Positions 31,785 through 41,852 of a stretch of DNA of 64,000 bases are shown in pieces. The number at the start of each line of letters is the position of its first letter. The stretch's first letter is position 1. The position numbers and the translations under genes are program-made. Source of the stretch: Sediminicoccus sp. KRV36 (GTDB taxonomy: Bacteria; Pseudomonadota; Alphaproteobacteria; Acetobacterales; Acetobacteraceae); NCBI RefSeq assembly GCF_023243115.1, contig NZ_CP085081.1, positions 2,542,001 through 2,606,000 of the forward strand. Reading direction: 5' to 3'. The notes beneath the pieces are model-generated. The model saw only the letters and a list, made by a program, of their open reading frames with translations, was not told the DNA's origin and ran no database searches.

Positions 31785-34598
31785 ATGAACGACGCCCCTG
31801 AATCACCCGCGCGCGATTACCGCAAGACGGTCTTCCTGCCGCAGACCGCCTTCCCCATGAAGGCCGATCTGCCGAACCGCGAGCCCAGATTGCTAGCCAA
31901 ATGGGCCGCCGCGGAAAGCTGGAAGCTGCTGCGGGAAAAATCCGCGGGGCGCCCGCAATTCGTGCTGCATGATGGTCCGCCCTACGCCAATGGCCCGCTG
32001 CATATCGGGCACGCGCTGAACAAGATCCTGAAGGACGTGATCAACCGCGCGGCGCAGATGTCGGGCCGGGATGCCAACTACATCCCCGGCTGGGACTGCC
32101 ACGGCCTGCCGATCGAATGGAAGGTCGAGGAGGAATACCGCGCGAAGAAGGTGGACAAGGACCAAGTCCCCGTCCTCGAATTCCGCGCGGAATGCCGGGC
32201 TTATGCGCAGCACTGGCTCGGCGTACAATCTGAGGAATTCCGCCGCCTCGGCGTCGCTGGGGACTGGGCGCAGCGCTACGCCACCATGGATTTCGCCTCC
32301 GAGGCGGTGATCGCCGAGGAAATCGGCCGCTTCCTGATGAATGGCTCGCTCTATCGCGGCCTCCGGCCCGTGATGTGGAGCCCGGTCGAGAAGACGGCGC
32401 TGGCCGAGGCCGAGATCGAATACATGGATCACGTCTCGCCCACGCTGCACGCGCTGTTCCGTGTGGAGCGGGCGCGGGGGCTGCCGGAACTGGTCGGCAG
32501 CGATGTGGTGATCTGGACGACGACGCCCTGGACCATGCCGGGCAACCGGGCCCTCGCCTATGGGCCTGAGATCCAATACGCGCTGATGCATGTGGACAGC
32601 GTGCATGACGCATCGCTCGTCCGGCCCGGCGCGCGGCTGGTGGTGGCGCTCGCCCTGCTGCCGGCCTTCTGTGCCGAAGCCGGCATCGCGACCCACACGC
32701 TGGTCAGGACCTTCCCCGGCACGGCCTTCGAGGGGGCCGTCTGCGCCGCGCCGCTGCGGGGCCATGCGGGCGCCTATGCGCATGAGGCCATCATGCTGGC
32801 CGGCGACTACGTGACCGATGATGCCGGCACCGGCATCGTCCATATCGCGCCCAGCCATGGCGAGGAGGATTTCGCCCTCGTCGTCGCGCATAACCGCGCC
32901 CACCCCGAGGCGCGCATCGAAATCCCCGAATGCGTCGGCGATGACGGCACCTACACGCCACAGGCGCCGGGCTTCGAGGGCATCCACGTCTTTCGCGCGC
33001 ATGAACCCGTCTATGCCGCGATGACGGCCCTCGGCACGCTGGCGGCCAAGGGCAAGCTGAACCACAGCTATCCGCATTCCTGGCGTTCCAAGAAGCCCGT
33101 GATCTACCGCGCGACGCCGCAATGGTTCATCGCCATGGATGACGAGAACCAGATCCGCGCGAAGTCGCTGGAGGCGATTGCCGCCACGCATTTCGTGCCC
33201 GATGTGGGGCGCAACCGCATCGGCTCCATGGTGGCCGGCCGGCCGGATTGGTGCATCAGCCGGCAGCGCGCCTGGGGCGTGCCCATCGCCATCTTCGTCG
33301 AGAAGCGCAACGGCGCCGTGCTGCGCGATGCGGTGGTGATGCAGCGCATCGTGGATGCCTTCCGCGAGGAAGGCGCCGATGCCTGGTATCAGCCCGGCGC
33401 TGCCGCGCGCTTCCTGGGCCCGGACCGCAATCCGGACGATTACGAGCAGGTGATGGACATCGTGGATGTCTGGTTCGAGAGCGGCTCCACCCACGCTTTC
33501 GTGCTGCCGCCGCGCGGGCTGAATTTCCCCGCGGATCTCTACCTCGAAGGCTCGGACCAGCATCGTGGCTGGTTCCAGTCCTCCTTGCTTGAATCGGTCG
33601 GCACGCGGGGTGTCGCCCCCTTCAAGGCGATTCTCACCCATGGCTTCGTCATGGATGAGAATGGCCGCAAGATGTCCAAATCCCTTGGCAATGTGACCGC
33701 CCCGCAGGAGGTCACGGCCAAGTATGGCGCCGATATCCTGCGGCTCTGGGTGATGAATTCCGATACCTCGGAAGACCTTCGCCTGGGCAAGAACATCCTG
33801 GAGCAGCAGGCCGAGCTGTATCGGCGCATGCGCAACACGCTCCGCTGGCTGCTCGGCAACCTCGCCGGCTTCGAGGAGAGCGAGCGCGTGCCCCTGGCCG
33901 AGATGCCGGAGCTGGAGCGCTGGGTGCTGCACCGGCTGACGGAACTGGATATGCGGCTGCGCAAGGCAGTCAGCGATTACGACTGGAATGGCGTGCTGCC
34001 CGAGATCCACGCCTTCTGCGCCAGCGATCTCAGCGCCTTCTACTTCGATATCCGCAAGGACAGCCTGTATTGCGACGCGGCCCATGCGCTGCGCCGCCGT
34101 GCGGCCCGCACCGTGCTGGATCACCTGCATCGCTGCCTCTGCGCCTGGCTGGCACCCGTGCTGGTCTTCACGGCGGAGGAAGCCTGGCTCTCGCGCTTCG
34201 GCGAGGCGGCGGGAAGCATCCATCTGCAGGATTTCCCGGAACTGCCGGCGGATTGGCGTGACGATGCGCTGGCCGAGCGCTGGGTGGAAATCCGCCGCGC
34301 CCGCAAGCTGATCACCGCCAGCCTGGAGGATTACCGCCGCGATGGGCTGTTCGGCTCCTCTCTCCAGGCGCGGCTCGCGCTGACCCTGCCGGGCACGCCA
34401 GCTCTCCCGGCCGAGGAGTGGGCGGAAATCCTCATCGCCTCGCAGGTGGTGCTGGGCGAGGGGGAGGAGGTCGCACTCGATATCACCCTCGCACCCGGCG
34501 CGAAATGTGAGCGCTGCTGGCGCGTCCTGCCCGAGGTTGGCGCTTCGGCCGCGCATCCGACACTGTGCCTGCGCTGCGAAGCCGTGGTGGAAGGCTGA
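31785..34598 (+). CDS. ileS: Isoleucyl-tRNA synthetase
   Basis: A 937-residue class I aminoacyl-tRNA synthetase charging tRNA-Ile. HIGH is at 73-76 (PLHIGHALNK), the CP1 editing domain contains TTPWTMPGNRAL and DDAGTGIVHIAPSHGEED, and KMSKS lies near residue 630 in GRKMSKSLGN. A C-terminal zinc finger is present with CERCW and CLRCE. Length and zinc site match the bacterial, mupirocin-sensitive type. The stop overlaps lspA by one base, a linkage (ileS-lspA) widely conserved in proteobacteria. Confidence 0.98.
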   Translation: MNDAPESPARDYRKTVFLPQTAFPMKADLPNREPRLLAKWAAAESWKLLREKSAGRPQFVLHDGPPYANGPLHIGHALNKILKDVINRAAQMSGRDANYIPGWDCHGLPIEWKVEEEYRAKKVDKDQVPVLEFRAECRAYAQHWLGVQSEEFRRLGVAGDWAQRYATMDFASEAVIAEEIGRFLMNGSLYRGLRPVMWSPVEKTALAEAEIEYMDHVSPTLHALFRVERARGLPELVGSDVVIWTTTPWTMPGNRALAYGPEIQYALMHVDSVHDASLVRPGARLVVALALLPAFCAEAGIATHTLVRTFPGTAFEGAVCAAPLRGHAGAYAHEAIMLAGDYVTDDAGTGIVHIAPSHGEEDFALVVAHNRAHPEARIEIPECVGDDGTYTPQAPGFEGIHVFRAHEPVYAAMTALGTLAAKGKLNHSYPHSWRSKKPVIYRATPQWFIAMDDENQIRAKSLEAIAATHFVPDVGRNRIGSMVAGRPDWCISRQRAWGVPIAIFVEKRNGAVLRDAVVMQRIVDAFREEGADAWYQPGAAARFLGPDRNPDDYEQVMDIVDVWFESGSTHAFVLPPRGLNFPADLYLEGSDQHRGWFQSSLLESVGTRGVAPFKAILTHGFVMDENGRKMSKSLGNVTAPQEVTAKYGADILRLWVMNSDTSEDLRLGKNILEQQAELYRRMRNTLRWLLGNLAGFEESERVPLAEMPELERWVLHRLTELDMRLRKAVSDYDWNGVLPEIHAFCASDLSAFYFDIRKDSLYCDAAHALRRRAARTVLDHLHRCLCAWLAPVLVFTAEEAWLSRFGEAAGSIHLQDFPELPADWRDDALAERWVEIRRARKLITASLEDYRRDGLFGSSLQARLALTLPGTPALPAEEWAEILIASQVVLGEGEEVALDITLAPGAKCERCWRVLPEVGASAAHPTLCLRCEAVVEG

Positions 34599-35101
34599 TG
34601 GCACCGGCGCTGCGCAGCGGCCTGATCTTCGCGGCCCTGCTGCTGATCGCGGACCAGGCCAGCAAGTTCTGGATCCTGGAGGTGATCGCGCTGCCGGAAA
34701 TCCGCAACATTCCGCTGATTGAGGTCGGGCCGCTGGGGCTTGATCTCACCATGGTCTGGAACCGGGGCGTGACCTTCGGACTCTTCTCGGGGGAGGGGGC
34801 TTGGAACCACCTGATCCTGGCGGCGCTGGCCTTGGTGGTCGCGGGTTTTCTGCTGCGCTGGCTGGCGCGCTCGGAAACGCGCCTCGTCACCTATGCGCTG
34901 GGTGCGGTGATCGGCGGGGCGGTCGGCAATGTGATTGACCGCATCCGCTTCGGCGCCGTGGTGGATTTCGTGGATGTTCACGCCTGGGGCTGGCACTGGT
35001 ATGTGTTCAACGTCGCGGATGCCGCGATTGTCTGTGGCGTACTGGCCCTGGTGGCGGATGCCTTGATCCGGCCCGAAACCAAGCGCAAAGAGGCACCATG
35101 A
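34598..35101 (+). CDS. lspA: Lipoprotein signal peptidase (signal peptidase II)
   Basis: A 167-residue inner-membrane aspartyl protease that cleaves prolipoprotein signal peptides. Four transmembrane helices are visible, with the catalytic aspartates in GNVIDRIRFGAVVDFVD and FNVADAAI, and the ADQASKFW and WNRGVTFGLF family segments. It starts at the ATG overlapping the ileS stop (TGATG) and overlaps the following lipoprotein gene by four bases; that lipoprotein would itself be a substrate. Confidence 0.96.
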   Translation: MAPALRSGLIFAALLLIADQASKFWILEVIALPEIRNIPLIEVGPLGLDLTMVWNRGVTFGLFSGEGAWNHLILAALALVVAGFLLRWLARSETRLVTYALGAVIGGAVGNVIDRIRFGAVVDFVDVHAWGWHWYVFNVADAAIVCGVLALVADALIRPETKRKEAP

Positions 35102-35652
35102 TGAAGATTCTATCGCCGATCCTTCTCCTGGCACCCCTCCTCCTGGTCGGCTGCGGCGATAGCGCCCGCACCTTCGGCCTGACGCGCGATGCGCCGGACG
35201 AGTTCCAGGTGACGACGCGCGCGCCACTCTCCATGCCGCCGAGCCTCGGCCAGTTGCCGACGCCGCGGCCTGGCGCCAGCCGCCCGCAGGAACTCAGCGC
35301 GCGCGAACAGGCGGAATCCACGTTGGTGCCGGGCAGCTTCAGCGCCGGCCAGCGCGCCGGCCAATCCTCCGGCGAACGCGCGCTGCTCTCCTCGACCGGC
35401 ACCAATGTGCCCGATGGCATCCGCGACCGCGTGGATGAGGAAAGCATGCGGCTTGAGCGGGTCAATCGCAGCATCGTGGACCAGGCGCTATTCTGGCGCC
35501 CAACGCCCGAACCCGGCATCCCCGTGGACGCAGCCCGCGAATCGCAGCGCCTGCGTGAAAATGCCGCACTTGGCCGCGGCCTCTCCGAAGGGCAGACGCC
35601 GATCATCCAGCCACAGCGCCGGACCTGGATGGACTCGCTGCGCTTCTGGTGA
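35098..35652 (+). CDS. DUF3035 lipoprotein (BamF-like)
   Basis: A 184-residue lipoprotein: the signal peptide ends in the lipobox LVGC (Cys19), and after processing the protein is disordered and proline-rich. The RDAPDEFQVTTRAPLSMPP segment near 31-48 resembles the BamC-type DEF motif described for alphaproteobacterial BamF, an accessory subunit of the beta-barrel assembly complex. That family identity and role are from memory of the DUF3035 literature and not proven here. It sits between lspA and two M16 peptidases, a conserved alphaproteobacterial order. Start 35098 or 35101 (tandem ATG). Confidence 0.82.
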   Translation: MMKILSPILLLAPLLLVGCGDSARTFGLTRDAPDEFQVTTRAPLSMPPSLGQLPTPRPGASRPQELSAREQAESTLVPGSFSAGQRAGQSSGERALLSSTGTNVPDGIRDRVDEESMRLERVNRSIVDQALFWRPTPEPGIPVDAARESQRLRENAALGRGLSEGQTPIIQPQRRTWMDSLRFW

Positions 35653-35710
35653 CGCGGCGCCCCGTCCAGTCCCCCTGGCGCGAAACGCCGGACGCCCCCA
35701 CATAGGGTTC

Positions 35711-37078
35711 ATGAAGTCCATGACCCGCCGAACCGCCCTCAAGGGCGCCGCCGCCGCGACCCTGGCCACGCCAGCCCTGGCGCAAAGCCAAAGCCCGGCA
35801 CGCCGGGTGGACCAACCCCTGTTCGGTGCTTCGAGCTGGACGCTGGCCAATGGCCTGCGCGTGGTCCTGGCGGAAAATCGGCGAGCGCCGGTGGCCGCGC
35901 ATTATCTGTATGTCTCGGCCGGCGCGGGGGAAGATCCGGCCGGCAAATCGGGCGTCGCGCATTTCCTGGAACACATGATGTTCAAGGGCAGCCCGCACAT
36001 CCCCTCCGGCGCCTTCAGCAGGACCGTGGCGCGGGAGGGTGGGCAGGACAATGCCTTCACCAGCCGGGACGTCACCGCCTATTTCCAGATCGTGGAGGCG
36101 TCACGCCTGCCGCTGATGATGCGGATGGAGGCGGACCGCCTGGCCGCCCCCCTGATCCCCGAGGCTGAGACCGAATCTGAACGCAATGTCGTCCTTGAGG
36201 AACGCCGCCAGCGCACCGATGCCGTGCCGCGCGGCCGCTTCCGCGAAGCCTTCGACGCCGCCATGTGGGGCCCGCAGCATTGGCGCGGCCGCCCGCTGAT
36301 CGGCTGGGAAGAGGAAATCCGTGCCATCACCCGGCAGGATATGGTGGATTTCCACACAGCCCACTACGCCTCCGCCAATTGCACGCTGATCGTGGCCGGT
36401 GACGTGCGCGAGGCTGATTTGCGCCGCTGGGCCGAGGAATTCTACGGCCCCGTCCCGGCGCGGCCCAAGCCCGCCCGCAGCCGCGCGGCCCCGCTGGCGA
36501 CAGCGCCCGAGCCGCGGCTGATCACGCGGGACCCCGGCGTGCGCGAGGCGAGCTTCCTGCAATCCTTCGCCGCCCCCTCGGCCACCTGGGGCGAGGCCAT
36601 GCAGTCCGATCCGCTGGAGGTGATGGTGCATGTGCTGGGCGGCGGCCCCGGCTCCCGCCTGCATCGCGCCCTGGTCGAGGCTGGCCACGCGGTCAGCGCC
36701 AATGCCGGCTATGACGGGGATGTGGTGGGCGTTGGCTCGCTGATGGTCGCGGTCACGCCGCGTCCGGGTGTCTCGCAGGAGCGCATCGAGGAAATCGTCG
36801 CGGCCACCATCGCGCGCCTGGTGCAGGAGGGCGCGACCGAGGAGGAAACCCGCCGGTCCATTCGCCAACAGACCGCAGGCGCGCTGCTGGCGCTGGATGG
36901 CCTGGGGGCCGCGCCGCGGATGCTGGGCGGGGCGCTGGCCATCGGCCTGCCGATCGAGGCGGTGGAGCAATGGCCGGCGCGGATGGCAGCGGTGACGCAG
37001 GCGCAGGTGAACGCCGCCGCGCGCCATGTGCTGGCCAGCCCCGCCATCGCGACCACGGCCTGGCTGCTGCCGGCCTGA
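35711..37078 (+). CDS. M16 family zinc peptidase (catalytic subunit type), exported
   Basis: A 455-residue insulinase/processing-peptidase family protein. A signal peptide (MTRRTALKGAAAATLATPALA) suggests a periplasmic location. The inverted zinc motif HFLEH is at 84-88, and the downstream glutamate lies in ESERNVVLEERRQR. The second M16 half (about 240-455) is the inactive C-terminal domain. The neighbouring gene encodes a partner without the zinc motif, the usual arrangement of catalytic and non-catalytic subunits. A 71-bp gap separates them. Confidence 0.92.
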   Translation: MKSMTRRTALKGAAAATLATPALAQSQSPARRVDQPLFGASSWTLANGLRVVLAENRRAPVAAHYLYVSAGAGEDPAGKSGVAHFLEHMMFKGSPHIPSGAFSRTVAREGGQDNAFTSRDVTAYFQIVEASRLPLMMRMEADRLAAPLIPEAETESERNVVLEERRQRTDAVPRGRFREAFDAAMWGPQHWRGRPLIGWEEEIRAITRQDMVDFHTAHYASANCTLIVAGDVREADLRRWAEEFYGPVPARPKPARSRAAPLATAPEPRLITRDPGVREASFLQSFAAPSATWGEAMQSDPLEVMVHVLGGGPGSRLHRALVEAGHAVSANAGYDGDVVGVGSLMVAVTPRPGVSQERIEEIVAATIARLVQEGATEEETRRSIRQQTAGALLALDGLGAAPRMLGGALAIGLPIEAVEQWPARMAAVTQAQVNAAARHVLASPAIATTAWLLPA

Positions 37079-37149
37079 TGCGCGGCTTCGCCCTGCCATC
37101 CCGCGCACAGGGCCCCCTTCGTTTCGCCTTTTCCTGAAAGCTTCGCCTG

Positions 37150-38430
37150 ATGTCAGAGACCCTGTTCGGCGTAACCCTGCCGCCCCGCCGCGGCTTCTCC
37201 GTGCCGATCCAGATCGTGGAGCAGGGCGGTGTCACGGCCTGGCTGGTCGAGGATCATTCCGTGCCGGTGGTCTCGCTCGCCTGGGCCTGGCCCGGCGGTG
37301 CCGCCAATGACCCCGTGGGGCGCGAGGGGCTGGCGAATTTCGCCGCCGCCATGCTGAGCGAGGGCGCTGGCGACCTGGACAATGTCGGCTTCGCCGATGC
37401 CATGCGCGATGCCGGGATCGGCCTCTCCTTCTCCGCGAATCGGGACAGTTTCGATGGCAGCTTCCGCGCCTTGTCGGATGCGCTGCCCGAGGCGGTGCGC
37501 CTCGCCAAGCTCGCCATGGCGCGGCCGCGGCTGGATGCGTCGGCCATCACGCGGGTTCGTGCGCGGGCCGTGCTGGGCGCCCGCCAGGCGCTGGAGACGC
37601 CCGCCGGCATTGCGCGCCGCGCCTTCTGGGAGGCGGCCTATCCGGGCTTTCCGGCCGGCCGGCTCCCGACGCCGGAGAGCCTGACCGCCATCACCGATGC
37701 CGAAATCCGCGCCTGCCTCGCTGCCCAGCTGCGCCAGGGGGGCGTCATGGTCGCGGCTTCGGGCGCCATCAATGCCGCGGCGCTGCGCGCTCTGATGAGC
37801 GAGCTTTTTGCCGATCTGCCAGCCGGCGCGCCGGCACCGACGCCGCCCTTGCCCACGCTGGCGGCCTTCGGCACCGTCCGGCGCGAAAAGGCCGCGCCGC
37901 AATCCACCCTGATGTTCGGCCAGGACGGGCTGATGCCGGCCGATCCGGGCTGGGAGGGGTTCCAGGTGGCGCTTCGCATCCTCGCCGGTGGCGGCTTCAC
38001 CAGCCGCCTGATGCGCACCGTGCGCGAGGAGCGCGGCCTGACCTACGGCATCGGCGCGGGGCTTGATGTGCTGTTCGGGCGCGGCATCGTCATCGGCAAC
38101 GTCGCCACCGAGAATGCCAAGGTGGGTGAAGTCTGGGGCCTGGTCCGCGCGGCCTGGGCAGAGATGGCGGCAGGCGGGCCGACGGCGGAGGAAGTGTCCG
38201 AAGCCGTGGCTTTCCTCGCCGGATCGCTGCCGCTGCAATTCACCGATAGCCGGCGCACGGCATCGCTGCTGCTGGGGCTGCGCCAGACCGGGCGCTCCCC
38301 GGAATGGCTGGCCGGGCGCCCGGCACGGCTCGCGGCGCTGGATCGTGCCGCCGTCACGGCCGTGGCGCAGCGCATTTTGCGCCCTGACGGGCTGGTTCTG
38401 GCAGTGGCCGGCGAACCGCAAGGGCTGTAA
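37150..38430 (+). CDS. M16 family peptidase-like protein lacking the zinc motif (non-catalytic partner)
   Basis: A 426-residue M16 homologue. Where HxxEH is expected the protein has NFAAAML, so it is not a peptidase on its own. The C-terminal R/Y pair used in substrate positioning is present in VREERGLTYGIGAGL. In such pairs the second subunit completes the active chamber of the first. There is no clear signal peptide (start MSETLFGVTLPPRRG), unlike its partner, which is odd if both act in the periplasm; an upstream non-ATG start could change this. Confidence 0.9.
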   Translation: MSETLFGVTLPPRRGFSVPIQIVEQGGVTAWLVEDHSVPVVSLAWAWPGGAANDPVGREGLANFAAAMLSEGAGDLDNVGFADAMRDAGIGLSFSANRDSFDGSFRALSDALPEAVRLAKLAMARPRLDASAITRVRARAVLGARQALETPAGIARRAFWEAAYPGFPAGRLPTPESLTAITDAEIRACLAAQLRQGGVMVAASGAINAAALRALMSELFADLPAGAPAPTPPLPTLAAFGTVRREKAAPQSTLMFGQDGLMPADPGWEGFQVALRILAGGGFTSRLMRTVREERGLTYGIGAGLDVLFGRGIVIGNVATENAKVGEVWGLVRAAWAEMAAGGPTAEEVSEAVAFLAGSLPLQFTDSRRTASLLLGLRQTGRSPEWLAGRPARLAALDRAAVTAVAQRILRPDGLVLAVAGEPQGL

Positions 38431-38461
38431 ACACTCAGTCTCCGACGGGGACGACCAAGGC

Positions 38462-40087
38462 ATGAGCGCTGATCAACTGCAAGCGGCATGGGCCGGCCTC
38501 GCGGCCTTGGCCACAGCGCCCGATGCCGCCGCCATCCGCCCGCTTTTCGCGCATGATCCTGACCGCTTCGCCCGCTTCCATGCGCGCGGGGCGGGGCTGC
38601 TGCTGGATATCTCCAAGACCGCGATTTCCGATGAGGTGCGCGCCTGCCTGCTGGGCCTCGCCCGCGCCGCCGATGTCGCCGGCCGGCGGGACATGATGGC
38701 CAGCGCCGGCATGGTCAATGTGACCGAACGCCGCGCTGCCCTGCACATGGCGCTGCGCGGCGCATTGCCTGGCGCCGCTGCCGAATCGGCCGATGCGGCG
38801 GCGACGCTCGAAGCGATGCGCGTCTTTACCGAGGCGGTGCATCGCGGCGAGATCCGCGGCGCGACCAACCAGCGCTTCGACACGGTGCTGAATATCGGCA
38901 TCGGCGGCAGCGATCTCGGGCCCGTCATGGTCGGCCGGGCCTTGTGGCGCGCGGGCGACCCCATGCGCCCCATCCATCTGGGCAATGTGGATGGGCATGG
39001 CTGGGAGACGGTGCTGCCGCAGCTCGATGCGCGGCGCACCCTGGTGCTGGTCGCCTCCAAGACCTTCACCACGCAGGAGACCATGGCCAATGCGCATCTG
39101 GTCAAGCGTTGGATGGAGGCCAGTGTCGGCAAGCTTGGGGCCGCGGCGCATTTCGTGGCGCTGTCCACCAATCTGAAGGCCACGGCCGAATTCGGCATCG
39201 CGCCGGACCGGGTCTTTCCCTTTCGGGATTGGGTGGGCGGGCGGTTTTCGCTGTGGTCGGCCATCGGGCTCTCGCTCGCGCTATCGCTGGGGTGGGAGCG
39301 TTTCCAGGAATTGCTGGATGGTGCCGCCGCGATGGACCGCCACTTCCTGGAAGCGCCGCTGGAACAGAACCTGCCCGTGCTGCTGGCCCTGACCGAGGCT
39401 TGGCATGTGAATGGCCTCGGCCTCGATCGCCGTGCCGTGCTGCCCTATGATGAGCGCTTGCGCCGCTTGCCGGCGCATCTCCAGCAACTGGAGATGGAGA
39501 GCCTGGGCAAGCGCGTGCGCCTTGATGGCACGCCCGTCAGCCACGCGACCGGCCCGGTGGTCTTTGGCGAGCCTGGCACCTCGGCGCAGCACAGCTTCAT
39601 GCAGTTGGTGCACCAGGGGCCCAAGCCGGTCCCGGTGGATTTCATCCTGGTGGCCAGGCCCGATCACACCCACGCCGAAAACCACCGCATCCTGCTGGCG
39701 CATGGCCTCGCCCAGGCCGAAGCCCTGCTCACCGGGCGTGACGCGGCGGGCGTGCAGGCGGATATGCGCGCGGCCGGCGCCGATGAGGCGACCATTGCGC
39801 GCCTGTTGCCGCATCGCATTTTCCCGGGCGACCGGCCCTCGGTCACCATCGTGCTGCCCAAGCTCGACCCAGGCTCCCTGGGCGCGCTGATCGCCCTCTA
39901 CGAGCACAAGGTGTTCGTGCTCGGCGCCCTCTGGGACATCAATCCGTTTGACCAGTGGGGCGTGGAACTGGGCAAGGTGCTGGCAGCACCGCTGCTGCAT
40001 GAATTGGCCGCGGGCGCCGCCGGTGACACGCATGACAGCTCCACCACGGGTCTCCTGGCCGAGGTGCTGAAACTCCAAGCGGGCTGA
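38462..40087 (+). CDS. pgi: Glucose-6-phosphate isomerase
   Basis: A 541-residue enzyme interconverting glucose-6-phosphate and fructose-6-phosphate. Signatures: GIGGSDLGPVMVG, ASKTFTTQETMAN, the active-site GTSAQHSFMQLVHQG (PGI signature 1 region), HTHAENHR and NPFDQWGVELGK with the C-terminal lysine. The N-terminal ISKTAISDEV matches the short bacterial form. It is located 31 bases after the M16 pair and 22 before mutL, on the same strand. Cytoplasmic. Confidence 0.97.
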   Translation: MSADQLQAAWAGLAALATAPDAAAIRPLFAHDPDRFARFHARGAGLLLDISKTAISDEVRACLLGLARAADVAGRRDMMASAGMVNVTERRAALHMALRGALPGAAAESADAAATLEAMRVFTEAVHRGEIRGATNQRFDTVLNIGIGGSDLGPVMVGRALWRAGDPMRPIHLGNVDGHGWETVLPQLDARRTLVLVASKTFTTQETMANAHLVKRWMEASVGKLGAAAHFVALSTNLKATAEFGIAPDRVFPFRDWVGGRFSLWSAIGLSLALSLGWERFQELLDGAAAMDRHFLEAPLEQNLPVLLALTEAWHVNGLGLDRRAVLPYDERLRRLPAHLQQLEMESLGKRVRLDGTPVSHATGPVVFGEPGTSAQHSFMQLVHQGPKPVPVDFILVARPDHTHAENHRILLAHGLAQAEALLTGRDAAGVQADMRAAGADEATIARLLPHRIFPGDRPSVTIVLPKLDPGSLGALIALYEHKVFVLGALWDINPFDQWGVELGKVLAAPLLHELAAGAAGDTHDSSTTGLLAEVLKLQAG

Positions 40088-40109
40088 GTTTTCCGCTATC
40101 CTCGCCGGG

Positions 40110-41852
40110 ATGCTGATTCGCCTCCTCCCCGAGACCACCGCCAATCGCATCGCCGCTGGCGAGGTGGTCGAGCGTCCGGCTGCCGTGGTGAAGGAACTGG
40201 TCGAGAACGCCCTGGATGCCGGGGCCCGGCAAATCCGCGTCACGCTGGAGCAGGGCGGCATCGGGCGCGTGCTGGTCGAGGATGACGGCGCGGGCATGGC
40301 GCCCGAGGACCTGGCCCTGGCGGTGGAACGCCACGCCACCTCCAAGCTGCCGGAGGAGGCGATGCTCTTTGCCATCGGCACGCTGGGCTTCCGGGGAGAG
40401 GCGCTGCCCTCGATCGGCGCGGTGGCGCGGCTTTCGATCACCTCCCGCCCGCGTGAGGGCGCCGCGCACCGCATCACCGTCGAGGGCGGCCGCAAATCCG
40501 AGGTGCAGCCTGCCTCCGGCGCCATGGGCACGCGGGTCGAGGTGAATGACCTGTTCTTCGCCACCCCGGCCCGGCGCAAATTCCTGCGCAACCCGCGCAG
40601 CGAGGGCGATGCGGCGATCGAGGCCCTGCGCCGCCTCGCTTTGGCCTGGCCCGAGGTGGGTTTCGAGGCGACGCTGGATGGCCGGGCCATGCTGCATCTT
40701 GCCCCCGCCACGCGTGAGGCCCGCATTCGGGATCTGCTGGGCGAGGATTTCGCTGCTGCGGCCCTGCCGGTCTCGGGCGGTGCGCCCGGCGTGCTGGAGA
40801 TCAGCGGCCTCGCCGGCGGCCCGGCCTTCACCCGGGCCACGGCGATGGAGCAGCATCTGGTGGTCAATCGGCGCCCCGTGCGGGACCCCTTGCTGCGCGC
40901 CGCACTGCGGGTTGCCTATCGCGAGGTGATGGTGCCAGGCCGGCATCCCGTGGCGGCCCTGTTCCTGGAATTGCCGCCCAGCGAGGTGGATGTGAATGTC
41001 CATCCGATGAAGACGGAACTGCGCTTCCGCGATGCCAATGGCGTGCGCGGTTCCGTGATTTCCGCGCTGCGGCGCGCGCTGGGCCATGGCGTGGGGCAGG
41101 CGGATTCAGGGGGGCACACCACGCTGGGTTACGCCGGCCCCGCACGGCTCGGTTTCCCCACGCCGTCGCGCCCGGCCTATGGCCCGATGCCGCGGGGCTT
41201 TGCCGAGGCCGCGCTGCCGTTGGGGTTCTCCGCGCCCACGCCGCTCGCGCCCCCGCAAGCGCCGGTTTCCGCCGATCACCCGCTGGGCCGGGCGCTCGCG
41301 CAGGTGCTGGAGACCTATATCCTCGCCGAGGCGCCGGATGGCGCGCTGATCCTGGTGGATCAGCATGCGGCGCATGAGCGCCTCACGCATGAGCGCCTGG
41401 CCGAGGAAATGCTCGCGGGCGGAGTTCGTTCGCAGCCCTTGCTGATCCCGGCCGTGGTGGAGCTGCCGCGCGCCGCGCAACTGGCCGAGGCGGCGCCGGA
41501 ATTGGCCCGGCTCGGCCTGGAGCTGGAGGGCTTTGGCCCGGGTGCCGTGATCGTACGCGCACTGCCTGCGCTGCTGGGCACGCCAGACCCCGGGCCCTTG
41601 CTGCATGACCTGGCCGAGGAATTGGCCGAGAGCGGGGAGGGGGTGGCGCTGGCGCTGCGGCTCGATGCCGCCATCGCCCGGCTGGCCTGCCATGGCAGCA
41701 TCCGCGCCGGGCGCCGCCTCACCCCCGCCGAGATGGACGCGCTGCTGCGCGCCATGGAGCGCACGCCGCGCGCGGCCACCTGCAGCCATGGCCGGCCGAC
41801 CTATCTGCGCTTCGGCGCATCCGAATTCGCAAGGCTGTTCGGCCGGAGCTGA
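40110..41852 (+). CDS. mutL: DNA mismatch repair protein MutL with endonuclease motif
   Basis: A 580-residue GHKL ATPase and nicking endonuclease. N-terminal ATPase motifs are ENALDAGA, EDDGAGM and GFRGEALPS. The C-terminal metal-dependent endonuclease motif DQHA-x2-E-x4-E is intact (DQHAAHERLTHE), together with ACHGSIRAGR and CSHGRPT. This is the MutL type that nicks DNA itself, matching organisms without MutH. The linker (about 330-390) is proline- and alanine-rich. Its 3' end overlaps a convergent gene by 52 bases. Confidence 0.97.
   Translation: MLIRLLPETTANRIAAGEVVERPAAVVKELVENALDAGARQIRVTLEQGGIGRVLVEDDGAGMAPEDLALAVERHATSKLPEEAMLFAIGTLGFRGEALPSIGAVARLSITSRPREGAAHRITVEGGRKSEVQPASGAMGTRVEVNDLFFATPARRKFLRNPRSEGDAAIEALRRLALAWPEVGFEATLDGRAMLHLAPATREARIRDLLGEDFAAAALPVSGGAPGVLEISGLAGGPAFTRATAMEQHLVVNRRPVRDPLLRAALRVAYREVMVPGRHPVAALFLELPPSEVDVNVHPMKTELRFRDANGVRGSVISALRRALGHGVGQADSGGHTTLGYAGPARLGFPTPSRPAYGPMPRGFAEAALPLGFSAPTPLAPPQAPVSADHPLGRALAQVLETYILAEAPDGALILVDQHAAHERLTHERLAEEMLAGGVRSQPLLIPAVVELPRAAQLAEAAPELARLGLELEGFGPGAVIVRALPALLGTPDPGPLLHDLAEELAESGEGVALALRLDAAIARLACHGSIRAGRRLTPAEMDALLRAMERTPRAATCSHGRPTYLRFGASEFARLFGRS

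Noticed and set aside
31893..34604. Open frame of about 900 codons antisense to ileS
   Set aside because: It lies exactly opposite a complete, well-conserved ileS and has the Arg/His/Gln-rich composition produced by the reverse frame of GC-rich codons; no domain is recognisable.
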